From NCBI GenBank assembly GCA_016874895.1, contig VGSX01000155.1:1-7951 (forward strand): a DNA stretch of 7,951 nucleotides. The letters are read 5' to 3'. The stretch is from Deltaproteobacteria bacterium (GTDB taxonomy: Bacteria; Desulfobacterota; Desulfobaccia; Desulfobaccales; Desulfobaccaceae). The notes beneath the pieces are model-generated. The model was not told the DNA's origin and did no database searches. It saw only the letters and a program-made list of their open reading frames with translations. Position 1 is the stretch's first letter; every line of letters starts with the position of its first letter. Below are positions 6,241-7,951 of this stretch, piece by piece. The translations under genes were made by a program, and so were the position numbers.

Positions 6241-6280
6241 AAAAACGTTTTAAAAACCAGAAACCGCCTCAACTGGCGGT
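6241..6280 (-). terminator. Probable nadB terminator with stop codon in the loop
   Basis: Reading the minus strand, ACCGCC (6280-6275) pairs with GGCGGT (6268-6263) around a six-base loop AGTTGA that contains the nadB TGA stop (6271-6269). Downstream come a TTTTT run (6256-6252) and, through a palindromic AAAACGTTTT, another T run (6245-6240). The T tract is separated from the stem by about six bases, so this is a weaker than ideal intrinsic terminator. Confidence 0.45.
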
Positions 6281-7885
6281 GATGACGGTGTCCTTGAGCC
6301 AGTTGGCGTCGTCCTTTTCCGGGTAGTCCAGGGTGTAGTGCAGGCCCCGGCTTTCTTTCCTCTGCAGGGCGCAGGTGATGATAAGGTCGGCCACGGTGGC
6401 GATGTTGCGGAGTTCCACCAGGTCGCTGGTGATGAGAAAATTCCAGTAGTAGTCGTTGATTTCCTGCTGAATCAGGTCGATGCGGTGGCGGGCCCGCATG
6501 AGCCGCTTGTCGGAGCGCACGATCCCCACATAATTCCACATAAACCGGCGGATTTCATCCCAGTTCTGGGTGACCACGACGTTTTCGTCGCTGTCCACCG
6601 CGCCGGAGGGGTCCCAGGGCGGGACTTCGGAGAATTTTCTCTTGGGGATCTGGGGCAGCACTTCCACGGCGTGCCGGGCCGCCTCATGGGAGAAGACCAG
6701 GGCTTCCAGGAGGGAGTTGCTGGCCAGGCGGTTGGCCCCGTGCAGGCCGGTCATAGCCACTTCGCCCACGGCATAGAGATTTTTGATATTGGTGCGGCCC
6801 AGCAGGTCGGTGATCACCCCGCCGCAGGAGTAGTGGGCCGCAGGGACCACGGGTATGGGCTGGCTGGTGATGTCGATGCCGAATTCCAGGCACTTCTGAT
6901 AAATGCCGGGGAAGCGGGCCTGGACAAAATCCTTGGACTTGTGGCTGATGTCCAGGAAGACGCAATCGTCGCCACTTTTTTTCAGCTCGGTGTCAATGGC
7001 CCGGGCCACCACGTCCCGGAAGGCCAGATCCTTCAGGGGGTGGTATTTGGCCATGAAGGGCGTGCCGCGCTTATCCAGCAGGATGCCGCCTTCGCCCCGG
7101 ACGGCCTCGGAAATGAGGAAATTTTTGGCCAGGGGGTGATAGAGGCAGGTGGGGTGGAACTGGATAAACTCCATGTTGGCGATGCTGGCCCCGGCCCGGA
7201 AGGCGATGGCCACTCCGTCGCCAGTGGCGATATCCGGGTTGCTGGTATAGAGATAGACCTTGCCGGCTCCGCCGGTGGCCAGCAGGATAATGGGGGCGAT
7301 GAAGGTATCCACCTGGCCGGTGGCGGTGTCCAGGACATAGGCGCCCAGGCAGTATTCCTCCACGTTGGTGGTGACCGCGCCCCGGCGCACCAGCTTGTGC
7401 CGGGTGATGAGGTCCACGGCGATGTGGTTTTCAAAGACGGTGATGTTGGGCTGCTCCAGGACCCGGGCCACCAGGATGCTGATAACTTCCTGGCCGGTCA
7501 TGTCGTGGGCATGGATGATGCGCCGGCAGGAATGGCCGCCCTCCCGGGTGAGGTCGAACCCGGTGCCGCTGTCCCCGGCCAGGTCGAAGTGGGCCCCCAG
7601 ACTGACCAGCTCCCGGATGCGCTCCGGTCCCGAGCGCACCACCATTTCCGCCGTATCCTGGTGACAGAGACCGTCTCCGGCCATCAGAGTATCTTTAATG
7701 TGCAGATCGAAGCTGTCATCCGGGCCGAGGACCGCCGCAATACCTCCCTGGGCCTGGCGGGTGCTGGTTTCCATGATGCTGCGTTTGGTGACCACATTGA
7801 CACTGCCATGGCGGGCCACCTTGAGGGCATAGCCCAGGCCGGCCAGACCGGAGCCGATGACGAGAAAATCAGATTGATATTCCAT
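6269..7885 (-). CDS. nadB: L-aspartate oxidase
   Basis: NadB oxidises L-aspartate to iminoaspartate, which NadA condenses with dihydroxyacetone phosphate to quinolinate in de novo NAD synthesis; in anaerobes fumarate can serve as electron acceptor. The 538-residue length is normal for the family. The FAD dinucleotide motif is GSGLAGL at 11-17, with the usual TSTRQAQGGIAAVLG at 40-54 and EGGHSCRRIIHAHDMTGQEV at 115-134. Expected active-site residues are present: Glu115, His244 in IQFHPT, Arg290 in FRDVVARAID, His351 in PAAHYSCGGV and Arg386 in HGANRLASNSLLEAL, the last four at the same numbers I recall for E. coli NadB. The C-terminal helical domain is complete. The ATG at 7885 gives the standard MEYQSDFLVIGSG start; the in-frame TTG at 7912 would only add residues read from a simple repeat. 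No clear Shine-Dalgarno is seen. nadA and nadC are not in the window. Confidence 0.96.
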   Translation of the reverse strand: MEYQSDFLVIGSGLAGLGYALKVARHGSVNVVTKRSIMETSTRQAQGGIAAVLGPDDSFDLHIKDTLMAGDGLCHQDTAEMVVRSGPERIRELVSLGAHFDLAGDSGTGFDLTREGGHSCRRIIHAHDMTGQEVISILVARVLEQPNITVFENHIAVDLITRHKLVRRGAVTTNVEEYCLGAYVLDTATGQVDTFIAPIILLATGGAGKVYLYTSNPDIATGDGVAIAFRAGASIANMEFIQFHPTCLYHPLAKNFLISEAVRGEGGILLDKRGTPFMAKYHPLKDLAFRDVVARAIDTELKKSGDDCVFLDISHKSKDFVQARFPGIYQKCLEFGIDITSQPIPVVPAAHYSCGGVITDLLGRTNIKNLYAVGEVAMTGLHGANRLASNSLLEALVFSHEAARHAVEVLPQIPKRKFSEVPPWDPSGAVDSDENVVVTQNWDEIRRFMWNYVGIVRSDKRLMRARHRIDLIQQEINDYYWNFLITSDLVELRNIATVADLIITCALQRKESRGLHYTLDYPEKDDANWLKDTVITAS

Positions 7886-7896
7886 ATTGTTAGTAT

Positions 7897-7951
7897 AAAG
7901 TGCAAAGTGCAAAGTGGAAAGAGGAAAGTGGAAAGTGCAAGGTTCAAGGTT
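7897..7951. repeat. Heptanucleotide tandem repeat array upstream of nadB
   Basis: On the plus strand the end of the window is an array of 7-bp units: AAAGTGC (7897), AAAGTGC (7904), AAAGTGG (7911), AAAGAGG (7918), AAAGTGG (7925), AAAGTGC (7932), AAGGTTC (7939) and a partial AAGGTT (7946), running off the window. It starts 11 bp beyond the nadB ATG and so occupies the space where the nadB leader and promoter should be. Unit drift increases away from the gene. It resembles the short tandem heptamer repeats known from cyanobacteria (STRR) in type, not in sequence. Confidence 0.8.

Noticed and set aside
7033..7434. Minus-strand ORF in another frame within nadB
   Set aside because: Ser/Pro-rich frame-shifted reading of a complete, intact nadB.
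7910..7912. TTG start for nadB
   Set aside because: It would only add residues encoded by the heptamer repeat; the ATG at 7885 gives the family-standard N-terminus.
7897..7951. CRISPR array
   Set aside because: Units are 7 bp and directly adjacent with no spacers; it is a simple tandem repeat.

Overview
The window looks like an ordinary chromosomal segment of a GC-rich, probably anaerobic, Gram-negative bacterium. The gene mix (a bacterial alpha-2-macroglobulin, an AMMECR1-domain protein, a DUF2333-type membrane protein, a CBS/ACT protein and L-aspartate oxidase) suggests Desulfobacterota (old Deltaproteobacteria). That is an inference from gene families and style; there is no rRNA or other marker gene here to settle it.

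Layout. Bases 1-2450 (+) are the C-terminal part of a large periplasmic alpha-2-macroglobulin with an intact thioester motif; its start lies left of the window. A 347-bp gap follows. It holds a perfect 10-bp tandem repeat, a GC-rich island with inverted repeats and a good sigma70-like promoter. This promoter faces an AMMECR1-domain gene (2798-3460), followed 59 bp later by a single-pass membrane protein resembling DUF2333 (3520-4731); the two are probably one transcript ending at the hairpin terminator at 4766-4798. A separate promoter candidate and a strong ribosome binding site precede a CBS-CBS-ACT protein (4945-5547).

From 5548 to the right end everything reads on the minus strand. L-aspartate oxidase NadB (7885 down to 6269) makes iminoaspartate for NAD synthesis and ends in a hairpin carrying the stop codon in its loop. 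A 227-bp spacer then contains three consecutive hairpins typical of a dispersed intergenic repeat. Next come a solitary HicB-type small protein (6041-5823) and an unidentified ORF remnant (5835-5548) whose stop codon directly abuts that of the CBS gene. Upstream of nadB, running off the window, is a heptanucleotide repeat array.

No multi-gene defence, mobile or biosynthetic system is visible. The most unusual material is non-coding: the structured island at about 2580-2710, the triple-hairpin element at 6129-6221 and the heptamer array at 7897-7951. The orphan HicB with its abutting fragment and the signal-like extension on the AMMECR1 protein are also worth checking.
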